A model generated the notes under the pieces. The model saw only the letters and a program-made list of their open reading frames with translations. It was not told the origin of the DNA and made no database searches. Positions 50,150 through 58,195 of a stretch of DNA of 64,000 bases are shown one piece after another (the first letter of the stretch is position 1; each line of letters begins with the position of its first letter). This stretch comes from Streptomyces sp. NBC_01244 (lineage in GTDB: Bacteria > Actinomycetota > Actinomycetes > Streptomycetales > Streptomycetaceae), in the NCBI RefSeq assembly GCF_035987325.1, contig NZ_CP108488.1, positions 2,914,001-2,978,000 of the forward strand. Direction: 5' to 3'. The position numbers were made by a program, and so were the translations under genes.

Positions 50150-50308
50150 CGGTGGCTCCTGGAGAAGGCGGCTCGGTGGGCTCTGACACCAACACTCCTC
50201 CGTCCGGCGCGCACGGCCCATCGGTGATCACCCTGACCGGACCCCGAGGCCACCCGGAGGGGCCGGGGGTTCGGACCCTGAGGCCCGCCGCCCTGCTCCC
50301 CCGCCGCC

Positions 50309-51235
50309 CTACTCCCCCACCGCCACCCTCCGCTGGTGCACCCGCAGTTGGAGGACGGCGAGATCGAGGAGCGGAGTGGGGACGGCGAGGCCGCGGGCCC
50401 GGGCGGCCAGGTCGCCGAGCACGTGCTCGACCTCGGTCGGATGCCCGGCGATCAGGTCCCGGTACATCGACGGGGTCAGCGGCGACTCCGGTGTGGCCAG
50501 CGTCCGCGCGATGAAGGCGAGTTCGGACTCCGGTACCGGGTATCCGGCGGCGGCCGACACCGCGGCCGCCTCCGCGAGGACCGCGAGGCCGAACCCGGTC
50601 CCGCCGGGCACTGCGGTGACCTCTCCGACGGCTCCGCGCGCCAGGGAGGTCACCGACGCCAGGGTGGCGATGAAGACCCACTTGTGCCACATGGCGCCGA
50701 TGATGTCGGGCACTTCGGGGGTGTCGATCCCCGCCCCGGCCAGCACCTCGCGCACGGCGTCCACCCGCGCCGAGGGGCTGCCGTCGCGTTCGCCGGTGAG
50801 CACCACGGTGGGCGGGGCCAGCCGGAGGATGTCGCCGTGCTCGTTCAGGGTGGTGACCACCTTGGCCACCCCGCCGAGCACCGCCGCGTCCCCGAACCGG
50901 TCCGCGAGGTGGTCGAGGTGGGCCATCCCGTTGAGCAGGGGCAGGATCGCCGTGCCCGGACCGACGGCCGGGGCCAGGTCCCGGACGGCCGCTTCGAGGG
51001 AGGTGGACTTCACCGACAGCAGCACGAGTTCGTACGTGTCCGCCAGCGCGTCGGCGGTGACGAGCCGCGGGGCGAGGGCGAACTCCTCCCCCGGCCCGCT
51101 CACCCGCAGCCCGCGCGCCCGCAGGGCCTCGGCCCGCCGGGGGCGCACCAGGAAGGTGACGTCCCGGCCGGCCCGGGCGAGGCGCGCGCCGAAGTAGCCG
51201 CCCGCGGCGCCGGCTCCGACCGTCAGGATCCTCAT
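50309..51235 (-). CDS. panE: 2-dehydropantoate 2-reductase
   Basis: Reduces ketopantoate to pantoate with NADPH in pantothenate biosynthesis; 308 aa. The Rossmann motif is RILTVGAGAAGGYFGARLARAG, followed by VLLSVKSTSLEA, ILPLLNGMAHLDHL (catalytic Asn) and MWHKWVFIATLAS with the catalytic Lys. It starts 4 bases inside the upstream gene (ATGA overlap at 51232-51235), so the two are coupled. Homologues can also act on other 2-oxoacids, so the exact substrate is likely but not certain. Confidence 0.9.
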   Translation of the reverse strand: MRILTVGAGAAGGYFGARLARAGRDVTFLVRPRRAEALRARGLRVSGPGEEFALAPRLVTADALADTYELVLLSVKSTSLEAAVRDLAPAVGPGTAILPLLNGMAHLDHLADRFGDAAVLGGVAKVVTTLNEHGDILRLAPPTVVLTGERDGSPSARVDAVREVLAGAGIDTPEVPDIIGAMWHKWVFIATLASVTSLARGAVGEVTAVPGGTGFGLAVLAEAAAVSAAAGYPVPESELAFIARTLATPESPLTPSMYRDLIAGHPTEVEHVLGDLAARARGLAVPTPLLDLAVLQLRVHQRRVAVGE

Positions 51236-51939
51236 CCGGCGGCGCCCCCGGGCCGGACGGCCTTCGCCAGGGCGGTGCGGACGGCCGCCGCGTCGGCGAC
51301 GGCCCCCGGGGTCTCGGGGATGCCCCCCGGGCCGGCCGGGTCCGCGGCGTACGGGAGGACGTACACGGGCGTGTCGCGCTGGAAGCGCCAGCTCTCGGCG
51401 AGCGTTCCCGCGTCGACCGCGTCGTAGCCGAGCAGGTCGAGGAGGCGGGTGGCGGACGCGCGGGCGGCCGGGTCCTCGCCCGCGAGGGGCAGGGCCGAGC
51501 GGTCCGGGGAGCCGGCCGGGCGGGCGAGGGAGAGCAGGTGCTTGAAGTAGATGTTGCTGAACGTCTTGACGACCTGTGCCCCGGACAGGTGTTCCTGGAC
51601 GAGCTCGCTGGTGGTGGTCTCCTCCGCCTCCAGTGCGGGGAAGACCCCGTCCCGCTGCGGGTAGTAGTTGAGCGTGTCGAGCACGACCTTGCCCGCCAGT
51701 GCGTCGGCGGGCAGCTCGCGGTAGTTCTTGAGCGGGATGGTGGCCACGACCCAGTCGCCGGCGGCGGCCGCCTCGGCGGGGGTGGCGGCCCGGGCCCGCG
51801 GGCCGAGCTCGGTGACCAGGGCGTCCAGCGTCTGGGGTCCCCTGGAGTTGCTGAGGACCACGTTCAGCCCCGCGTCCACGGCGAGCCGCGCGAGGGTGCT
51901 TCCGACATTGCCGCTTCCGATGAGTGCAAGAGTTGCCAT
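51232..51939 (-). CDS. NADPH-dependent F420 reductase-like protein
   Basis: 235-aa protein from ATG 51939. LALIGSGNVGSTLARLAVDAG is an N-terminal dinucleotide-binding loop, LSNSRGPQTLDALV is the coenzyme-specificity loop and WVVATIPLKNYRELP follows, the layout of the FNO/Npd-like family. These enzymes shuttle hydride between NADP and F420 or act on other small substrates. F420 use is common in actinobacteria but not demonstrated by these residues. It overlaps panE by four bases and is its upstream partner. Confidence 0.85.
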   Translation of the reverse strand: MATLALIGSGNVGSTLARLAVDAGLNVVLSNSRGPQTLDALVTELGPRARAATPAEAAAAGDWVVATIPLKNYRELPADALAGKVVLDTLNYYPQRDGVFPALEAEETTTSELVQEHLSGAQVVKTFSNIYFKHLLSLARPAGSPDRSALPLAGEDPAARASATRLLDLLGYDAVDAGTLAESWRFQRDTPVYVLPYAADPAGPGGIPETPGAVADAAAVRTALAKAVRPGGAAG

Positions 51940-52113
51940 GTGGGGTTCAAGTCGCCCGCGATTCACGGTATTCCACCGCTGCGCCACCGGTGGCGGGGCC
52001 TCCCTGCCACGGTCGGCGCCCCGGCCCCGTCACCGGCCTTCACCTCGGCCCCACCCCGCGCCTCGTAGGGTGGGGCCAGCACAAAGGGGACGTACCGCAC
52101 CAAAGGATCCATC

Positions 52114-52695
52114 GTGAACGAGCAGCAGCACCCGAGGCCCACCACGCCCGGCGAGCCTCCGGCGCCGCCGGTGCCGCCGGGCTTCCCGGCGCCTCCGCTC
52201 CCCCCGCTCCCCCCGCCCCGGCGCGGCGCCGACTGGATGTTCGGCGGGGTGTACGGGACCGTCCTCGCGTCCGGGCTGCTGGCCGCGCTCGACCAGAAGG
52301 GCGGGGAGTACACCCCCTTCTACGACGCCAGCTGGGTGCTCGTCACCGCCGCCACGGCCGGTCTCGCGCACGGATACTCGCACCACATGAGCACCCATCG
52401 GGCCGGATCCGCCGGGCACCGGTGGCGGATCCTGGGGCGCGCGCTGTGGAACGAGTGGCCCATGATCGCGGCCACCCTGCCCACGGTCCTGCTCCTGCTC
52501 GTCGCCGGACTCGCCGACTGGGACTCGCACGGGGTCACGGCGGTCGGGCTCGGCGTGAACACCGCGCTGCTGTTCGCCTGGGGCGCCTTCGTAGCCCTCC
52601 GGGTCGGCTACAAGCTCGCCTCGGCCCTGCTCATCGGGGTCGCCGACGCCACGATCGGACTGGCCATCATCGCGGCCAACGCGGTCATCAAGTGA
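52114..52695 (+). CDS. Hypothetical membrane protein with Pro-rich N-terminus
   Basis: 193-aa protein from GTG 52114, which follows AAAGG at 9 bases. Residues 1-40 are highly Pro-rich and probably disordered. Four hydrophobic segments follow: about 43-60, 72-88, 111-131 and 138-190 (possibly two). AHGYSHHMSTHRAGSAGHR is a His-rich loop. GLGVNTALLFAWGAFVAL and ALLIGVADATIGLAIIAANA are the last helices. No family assigned; a small integral membrane protein of unknown role. Confidence 0.75.
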   Translation: MNEQQHPRPTTPGEPPAPPVPPGFPAPPLPPLPPPRRGADWMFGGVYGTVLASGLLAALDQKGGEYTPFYDASWVLVTAATAGLAHGYSHHMSTHRAGSAGHRWRILGRALWNEWPMIAATLPTVLLLLVAGLADWDSHGVTAVGLGVNTALLFAWGAFVALRVGYKLASALLIGVADATIGLAIIAANAVIK

Positions 52696-52755
52696 CGCCC
52701 CCGCCACGCGTGGCGGGGGCGTCACCCGGACCGGGCACCGCAGGGGAACCGGGGG

Positions 52756-53703
52756 CTACTCCGACAGCTGCCCCTCCGCCTCCGCCAGGATCTCCGTCAG
52801 CCGGGCTCCGAACTCGGCCCCCCGTACGTCCGGCACCCCGGTGCGGGCCGAGGTGAGGAGCGCGTCCAGGGCGCGGCCGTAGGCCCCCGGTACGTCGCTC
52901 CAGTCCGGCAGGCCGAAGACGCCGGCGGTCCCGCGCAGTTCCAGTCCCACCCCGGCGGCCGCGCGCGGGGAGCTGAGGCTGAGCACGGCGGTGCTGGCGG
53001 CGCCGGAGCTGTGGCGCAGGGCCAGCTGGACGACGTCGGCGGGGCCGCGGGTGGCGCTGACCTCGGTGACGTCACCGAGGACCGGGATGAGTACGGACAG
53101 GGCGTGCGGGCCCACGTCCCACAGCCCGCCCTTGGCCTTGCGCCAGGGCGAGTCCGCGTAGGCGCTGGGCTCGCCGTCCGGCGGGAAGACCGCGCCGAGC
53201 CAGTGCGCGGCGGCGGTGAACCAGCCCGTGCGCTCCGCCTGCTCCACCACCCAGCCGGCGGTCGGCTCGGCGAAGCGCAGGGTGAGGAAGACGACGGAGG
53301 CGACCCGGTGCTCGGCCACGGCGTCGGCGACCGCGCGGGCGTCGGCCGGGGTCGTGGCGACGGGTTTGTCGAGCAGCAGGTGGCAGCCGGCGGCGGCCGC
53401 GCGCACGGCGAGCGGGGCCTGCACGTCGGGCGGGAGCGCGAAGGCCACGGCGTCACAGTCGGCGAACAGCGCGTCGGGGTCTTCGTACACCTTCACGCCG
53501 AACTCGCGCGCCAGCTCGGCGGCGGCTTCGGGGCGCCGGCCCCAGACTCCGGCGAACTCGGAGCCGGGATGCGCGGCGAGGGCGGGGGCGTGCGTGCGGC
53601 GGGCCCAGGGGCCGGTGCCCAGCAGCCCGACCCGGGGGCGGGGACCGGAAGCGGCCTCTGCGGCGGCATCTCCGGCGGACGTCAAATCGTACGAAATGCT
53701 CAC
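52756..53703 (-). CDS. Gfo/Idh/MocA-family oxidoreductase
   Basis: 315-aa NAD(P)-dependent sugar or cyclitol oxidoreductase from GTG 53703. VGLLGTGPWARRTHAPAL is the Rossmann motif, FALPPDVQAPLAV and HLLLDKPVATT (with the EKP-like Lys, here DKP) are the family catalytic segments. The C-terminal domain has GLWDVGPHALSVLIPVLG, with the conserved His. The substrate is unknown. It diverges from glnII with 261 bases between, and a GlnR box array lies in that gap, closer to glnII. Confidence 0.88.
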   Translation of the reverse strand: MSISYDLTSAGDAAAEAASGPRPRVGLLGTGPWARRTHAPALAAHPGSEFAGVWGRRPEAAAELAREFGVKVYEDPDALFADCDAVAFALPPDVQAPLAVRAAAAGCHLLLDKPVATTPADARAVADAVAEHRVASVVFLTLRFAEPTAGWVVEQAERTGWFTAAAHWLGAVFPPDGEPSAYADSPWRKAKGGLWDVGPHALSVLIPVLGDVTEVSATRGPADVVQLALRHSSGAASTAVLSLSSPRAAAGVGLELRGTAGVFGLPDWSDVPGAYGRALDALLTSARTGVPDVRGAEFGARLTEILAEAEGQLSE

Positions 53704-53780
53704 CCGCCCAGTCTGCCCCACCCGGACGGGCGTCCGGACGCCAACCCTCTCGACCACGCCCACCTGCGGCGTAAACCTCG

Positions 53781-53818
53781 GTAACACGGGGTTCACACAC
53801 GGGCAACGGAAGAGAAAT
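53781..53818 (+). promoter_or_regulatory. GlnR-box array upstream of glnII
   Basis: GTAAC-n6-TTCAC-n6-GCAAC-n6-GAAAT, four pentamers at exact 11-base spacing (53781, 53792, 53803, 53814). They match the GlnR a/b-site pattern with two imperfect sites, and the array is 147 bases upstream of the glnII start. Confidence 0.8.
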
Positions 53819-53862
53819 CGCGAGCGGGCACGCTGCGGTCTACACCGCAGAACGAATTCGCA

Positions 53863-53907
53863 GTACGCGAGCCACAGGGACGTGAACCGCCGTACGCGAG
53901 CCGCAGG
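53863..53907. repeat. Direct repeat in glnII leader
   Basis: GTACGCGAGCC[A/G]CAGG occurs at 53863-53878 and 53892-53907, 29 bases apart with one mismatch. A hairpin CTGCGGT-CTAC-ACCGCAG (53833-53850) lies just upstream. Confidence 0.75.
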
Positions 53908-53964
53908 ACGCAACGCAGCACCCGCAGAGTCTGCGCCGGAGCGACGCACCGAAGGATGGGGCCC

Positions 53965-54984
53965 GTGAGCTACAAGGCTGAGTACATCTGGATCGACGGA
54001 ACCGAGCCGACTGCGAAGCTGCGCTCGAAGACGAAGATCCTCGGCGACGGCGACGCGCTGCCGATCTGGGGCTTCGACGGATCGAGCACCAACCAGGCCG
54101 AGGGCCACGCCTCCGACCGCGTGCTGCAGCCGGTGTTCTCGTGCCCGGACCCGATCCGCGGCGGCGACAACGTCCTCGTCCTGTGCGAGGTCCTGAACAT
54201 CGACATGACCCCGCACGAGTCGAACACCCGCGCGCTGCTGCGCCCGGTCGCCGAGAAGTTCGCCGCTCAGGAGCCGATCTACGGCATCGAGCAGGAGTAC
54301 ACCTTCTTCGACGGCACCCGCCCGCTCGGCTTCCCGGTCAACGGCTTCCCGGCCGCGCAGGGCGGCTACTACTGCGGTGTCGGCTCGGACGAGATCTTCG
54401 GCCGCGACATCGTGGAGAAGCACCTGGACCACTGCCTCGCCGCGGGCCTGGCGATCTCCGGCATCAACGCCGAGGTCATGCCCGGCCAGTGGGAGTTCCA
54501 GGTCGGCCCCGTCGGCCCGCTGGAGGTCTCCGACCAGCTGTGGATCGCGCGCTGGCTGCTCTACCGCACCGCCGAGGACTTCAACGTCTCCGCGACGCTG
54601 AACCCGAAGCCGGTCAAGGGCGACTGGAACGGCGCGGGCGCGCACACCAACTTCTCCACGAAGGCGATGCGCGAGGACTACCGCGCGATCATCTGCGCGG
54701 CCGAGTCCCTGGGCGAGGGCAGCAAGCCGCTGGACCACGTCAAGAACTACGGCGCGGGCATCGACGAGCGCCTGACGGGCCTGCACGAGACGGCCCCGTG
54801 GAACGAGTACAGCTACGGCGTCTCGGACCGCGGCGCCTCCGTCCGCATCCCGTGGCAGGTGGAGAAGGACGGCAAGGGCTACATCGAGGACCGCCGCCCG
54901 AACGCGAACGTGGACCCGTACGTGGTGACCCGCCTGATCACGGACACCTGCTGCACCGCCCTGGAGAAGGACGGCCTGGTCTGA
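53965..54984 (+). CDS. glnII: Glutamine synthetase type II
   Basis: Eukaryote-like glutamine synthetase, 339 aa. Start GTG 53965 gives SYKAEYIWIDGTEPTAKLRS, the standard N-terminus; an in-frame ATG 9 bases upstream is discarded because AAGGA is well spaced from the GTG. Motifs are LPIWGFDGSSTNQAEG, GIEQEYTFFDG, GQWEFQVGP, GAGAHTNFST and NEYSYGVSDRGASVRIP. The GSII class lacks the adenylylation tyrosine of GlnA. Streptomyces carry both; glnII is usually induced under nitrogen limitation by GlnR. Followed by a strong hairpin. Confidence 0.96.
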   Translation: MSYKAEYIWIDGTEPTAKLRSKTKILGDGDALPIWGFDGSSTNQAEGHASDRVLQPVFSCPDPIRGGDNVLVLCEVLNIDMTPHESNTRALLRPVAEKFAAQEPIYGIEQEYTFFDGTRPLGFPVNGFPAAQGGYYCGVGSDEIFGRDIVEKHLDHCLAAGLAISGINAEVMPGQWEFQVGPVGPLEVSDQLWIARWLLYRTAEDFNVSATLNPKPVKGDWNGAGAHTNFSTKAMREDYRAIICAAESLGEGSKPLDHVKNYGAGIDERLTGLHETAPWNEYSYGVSDRGASVRIPWQVEKDGKGYIEDRRPNANVDPYVVTRLITDTCCTALEKDGLV

Positions 54985-55027
54985 TCCCGGCCGGCCTCCC
55001 CTGACACACCGCCCCTGACACACCACC

Positions 55028-55065
55028 GCGGCGCCCGCCCTCCCCTCGGGGAAGGCGGGCGCCGC
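55028..55065 (+). terminator. Terminator after glnII
   Basis: Twelve-base perfect arms (55028-55039 and 55054-55065) plus an internal TCCCC/GGGGA extension. Two near-identical 14-bp direct repeats CCCCTGACACACC lie just before it. Confidence 0.85.
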
Positions 55066-55550
55066 GCCGTCCGCGGCTCCCGGGGCCCCGGGCTCCCGGC
55101 CCCGGACGCGGCGGGGCCGACGCGGACCTGGGACGGATCCGCCCACCATCCGATACGGGCCACCGGAACGGAGTGAGGGAAGCGGCTGGGCGGGTGACGG
55201 TTTGTCGGGATTGCAATGGTCCGTTCATGCCATGATCGCGGAATCTGGAATTCCGCTCCAGCAGGTGAGACGGGGTCTGCCCCGGCGCCCGCGCATCTGC
55301 TTGAATGGGGCCATGGCCAGCTACTCGCACCCCTCGACCGGTCGCAGCGACCTCGAGCCGTTCTGGCCTTCCCGTCAGGACCACGATTTCGACCGGGTGT
55401 GTTGCCGCGCGAAGAACGCGCCGGCCCTCTAAAGCCTCCGGGACCTCCAACCGACCTTCCCCGAGGCCTTCGGTCTGCGCGGTACGACACAAGACGACGC
55501 CTTTACGTACGTCTCCTGCCGACCACTCCGCGTGAAAGAGCTGACCACTC
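55066..55550 (+). other. Leader region of the winged-helix gene
   Basis: 485 bases between the glnII terminator and the winged-helix gene at 55551. It holds a short palindrome GCGGAAT-CTGGA-ATTCCGC (55238-55256), a possible -35-like TTGCAA at 55211-55216, and the short ORF listed separately. After the short ORF, ACCGA/TCGGT (55451-55475 region) is a weak inverted repeat. Confidence 0.5.
55313..55432 (+). CDS. Possible Cys-containing leader peptide
   Basis: A 39-residue ORF, MASYSHPSTGRSDLEPFWPS at the start, ending with FDRVCCRAKNAPAL. It begins 247 bases after the glnII terminator, on the strand of the downstream winged-helix gene (118 bases before its ATG). Tandem Cys near the end resembles Cys-sensing upstream ORFs described in actinobacteria, but no sulfur gene is downstream. 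No ribosome site was seen; TTGAAT at 55301-55306 may be a -10, giving a near-leaderless ORF. The composition is coding-like; function is unproven. Confidence 0.45.
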   Translation: MASYSHPSTGRSDLEPFWPSRQDHDFDRVCCRAKNAPAL

Positions 55551-56144
55551 ATGGCGAACACCCGTTCCTTCGCTTCTGCCGCCTCCGCTGCGACCTCTCC
55601 CCTGACCTACCCGGCCTTCCCGCCCAGTCCGCGCCACCGCCTGCGGGCCGTGGACCGCGACGAGGTGGCTCGCGTCGTGGACTTCCTGCCGCCCGGCGCC
55701 ACCTGGCTGCCCGCCCCGGCGCACACCCTGCCCAGCCTGCCCGGCCAGCCTCCGATGGTCGGCTACCTGGTGCTCGTACCGGCCGATCAGCAGCCGCCGG
55801 TCTCCTTCGCCCCGCAGTCCGTTCCCACCGCCCCGGCCCCCGGTGCGACGCCCCTCACCGGCGACGCCCTGGTCCGCATCGACCCCGCGCAGCGCACCGC
55901 CGAGGTGGACGGCGAGGTCCTGGACCTGACCTACCTGGAGTTCGAGCTGCTGGCCCACCTGGTCGCGCACCCGCACCGGGTGCACAGCCGCGACCAGTTG
56001 GTGACCACCGTCTGGGGCTACGGCCACGTCGGCGACGGCCGCACGGTCGACGTCCACGTCGCGCGGCTGCGCCGCAAGCTGGGAGCCGCCCACCGCGGCG
56101 CGATCCAGACCGTGCGCCGGGTGGGATACAAGTACGCCCCCTGA
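55551..56144 (+). CDS. Winged-helix DNA-binding protein without a receiver
   Basis: 197-aa protein. Residues 1-95 are Pro/Ala-rich with no receiver domain. Residues 100-195 form an OmpR/PhoB-type winged helix: LTYLEFELLAHLVAHPHRVHSRDQL, then VDVHVARLRRKLG and IQTVRRVGYKYAP, the DNA-contacting helix and wing. It is therefore an orphan effector that is not phosphorylated in the usual way. It lies downstream of glnII and the possible leader peptide, so a metabolic or nitrogen role is possible but unsupported. Confidence 0.85.
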   Translation: MANTRSFASAASAATSPLTYPAFPPSPRHRLRAVDRDEVARVVDFLPPGATWLPAPAHTLPSLPGQPPMVGYLVLVPADQQPPVSFAPQSVPTAPAPGATPLTGDALVRIDPAQRTAEVDGEVLDLTYLEFELLAHLVAHPHRVHSRDQLVTTVWGYGHVGDGRTVDVHVARLRRKLGAAHRGAIQTVRRVGYKYAP

Positions 56145-56296
56145 CGGGGACGTCGGCCGGCCCTCGGACATGACGACGGGCCCGTACTCACGCGAGGGAA
56201 CGGGAGTACGGGCCCCCATGGACCGGCTGATCAACTCGGGCCGCCACAAAGGGGATTTCCTCGCACATCCGTGCTGATCAGGCCCGGTTCCTGCCG

Positions 56297-56302
56297 TAGG
56301 CT
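56297..56302 (+). promoter_or_regulatory. -10 element of the kinase gene
   Basis: TAGGCT ends 8 bases before the GTG at 56311, consistent with a leaderless transcript. Confidence 0.4.
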
Positions 56303-56310
56303 TTTCCGTC

Positions 56311-58113
56311 GTGACCATCGGAAGCGGCAGCGTACTTGCCCCACTTGAGCCCCAGGACCCCCGCGAGACCGCCGGCTACCGGCTGATCGCCCGGATCGGC
56401 GAGGGCGGCATGGGCACCGTCTACCTCTCGCACACCCGCGGCGGGCAGCCGGTCGCACTGAAGCTGATCCGCCGGGAGTTCGGGCAGGACCCGGACTTCC
56501 GCAGCCGGTTCGAACAGGAAGTGCGGGCCGCGCGCCGGGTGCAGGGATACCACCTCGTACCGGTCCTCGACCACGACACCACGGGCGCCCTGCCCTGGCT
56601 CGCCTCGGAGTTCGTACCGGGGCTGTCGCTGCACGACACCCTGAACACCTACGGTCCGCTCCCGCTGAGCGCCGTCTTCCAGCTGGTCGGCTGCACGGCG
56701 CGAGCCCTCGGCTCCATCCACGCCGCGGGGGTCGTGCACCGCGATCTGAAGCCCGCCAACCTGCTGCTCGGCGCGGCCGGTCCGTACGTCATCGACTTCG
56801 GGATCGCCCGGGCCGCCGACAGTACGCAGCTCACCCGCACCGGCGGCGTCATCGGCACTCCGCAGTACATGTCCCCCGAACACGCGCTGGGCGCCGAGGT
56901 CACCCCCGCGAGCGACCTGTTCGCGGTCGGGCTCATCGCCGCGGTCGCGGCCACCGGGCGGCATCCGTACGGGACCGGCGGTGCCACGGCCCTCGGCGTG
57001 CGGATCGCCAACACCGACCGGCTGCCTCCGGACCTGAACGGCTACCCGGCCGAGCTGCGGCCGCTGCTGGAGCGCTGTCTGACGGCGGATCCGGCGGCGC
57101 GGATCGGCACGGACGAGCTCGCCGCGCTGTGCGAACTGTTCGCCGGGCGGCCGCTGAACGATTTCGACGGCTGGCTCCCGGAGCCGGTCGGGCAGGAGAT
57201 CGCCCGCCGCGTGCGGGCCGCGCAGAATCCGCCGCCGGCGACGGTCGCGGACTCGGGCGCGGCCGCTGCGGGCGTGGGCGTGGGCGCTGCGGGCGCGGCT
57301 GCTGCGGGCGGGTTCGGTCCGGCCGGTACGTCCGGCGCCTTCGGCGGGTTGCACGCCGCGGACACCGCGTTCGCGCCGCCCCGGCCCCCGGGGCCGCCGC
57401 GGCCGAACCACCCGACGCCCGCGCCGAGTACGGCTCCGGTCCCCGCTCCGGCCCCGAAGGGGTTCCGCGGCGGGCTCGTCGCCGCCTGCCTCGTCCTGGC
57501 CGTCTGCGCGGGAGCCGGCACGGTCTGGCTGCTGGACGGGGACGACTCCAAGGACGACGCGAAGGCCCCCGCCGCCCGGCAGGAGACCCCGGACCCGGCC
57601 GGGTCCGGATCGCCGGATCCGGCCAAGGCCTCCTCCCCGCCGAAGTCCTCGCCCTCGGCCTCCGCCGCGCCGAAGGCCGCGTACACGGTGGTCTTCCAGG
57701 ACAAGCCCCTGACGCTGCGCGGGCCCTACACCGGCACCGGAACCCACGTCGACCTGGACGCCCCGAAGATCGTTCCCAAGGGGGAGATCGGCAAGGACCA
57801 GGAAATGGAACTCACCTACCAGGCGTGGAGCGACGCGGGACTGACCTTCCTGACGGCCACGGGCAAGAGCCGCGGCGGAACGCCGGAGGAGTGCGAGGAC
57901 GCCGCCGCCACCAACACCCTGGCCTCCACGCTGACCGGTTCCCAGCTGGAGCAGGGCAAGGAGCTCGAGAAGGGCGCCGTGCTGTGCACGGTGACCAGCG
58001 ACGGGAACCTGGCGATGCTCCGCATCACCGAGGTCGTGCTCGACACGGAGAAGGGGTCGCTCAGCTCCATGCCCGACTACGTCACCACGCTCACGCTCTG
58101 GAAGAAGGGCTGA
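56311..58113 (+). CDS. Ser/Thr protein kinase (PknB-type) with extracytoplasmic domain
   Basis: 600-aa transmembrane kinase. The Hanks-type domain spans about residues 25-275: IARIGEGGMGTVYLSH (P-loop), VALKLIR (Lys), VVHRDLKPANLLL, YVIDFGIARA (DFG), GTPQYMSPEH. A long Pro/Ala/Gly linker leads to one TM helix (about 390-410), then an extracellular domain of about 190 residues of unknown fold, with no PASTA repeats. The outside domain contains only a few Cys (in EECEDAA and AVLCTVTS), perhaps one disulfide. The gene is followed by a strong hairpin. Confidence 0.92.
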   Translation: MTIGSGSVLAPLEPQDPRETAGYRLIARIGEGGMGTVYLSHTRGGQPVALKLIRREFGQDPDFRSRFEQEVRAARRVQGYHLVPVLDHDTTGALPWLASEFVPGLSLHDTLNTYGPLPLSAVFQLVGCTARALGSIHAAGVVHRDLKPANLLLGAAGPYVIDFGIARAADSTQLTRTGGVIGTPQYMSPEHALGAEVTPASDLFAVGLIAAVAATGRHPYGTGGATALGVRIANTDRLPPDLNGYPAELRPLLERCLTADPAARIGTDELAALCELFAGRPLNDFDGWLPEPVGQEIARRVRAAQNPPPATVADSGAAAAGVGVGAAGAAAAGGFGPAGTSGAFGGLHAADTAFAPPRPPGPPRPNHPTPAPSTAPVPAPAPKGFRGGLVAACLVLAVCAGAGTVWLLDGDDSKDDAKAPAARQETPDPAGSGSPDPAKASSPPKSSPSASAAPKAAYTVVFQDKPLTLRGPYTGTGTHVDLDAPKIVPKGEIGKDQEMELTYQAWSDAGLTFLTATGKSRGGTPEECEDAAATNTLASTLTGSQLEQGKELEKGAVLCTVTSDGNLAMLRITEVVLDTEKGSLSSMPDYVTTLTLWKKG

Positions 58114-58138
58114 TCGGGGGCAGCCGGACAGCCGGACA

Positions 58139-58185
58139 GCCGGTCGGGCCGGGACCCCTCGGGAGAGGGGCCCGGCCCGACCGGC
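58139..58185. terminator. Bidirectional terminator kinase/PepSY
   Basis: Fifteen-base perfect arms (58139-58153 and 58171-58185) extended by CCCCTC/GAGGGG with a bulged A and GGGA loop. It lies between the convergent kinase and PepSY genes. Confidence 0.88.
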
Positions 58186-58195
58186 CGCCCGCCGC

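Noticed and set aside
46980..50690. 1236-codon minus-strand frame
   Set aside because: Covers several real genes on both strands with no motif of its own.
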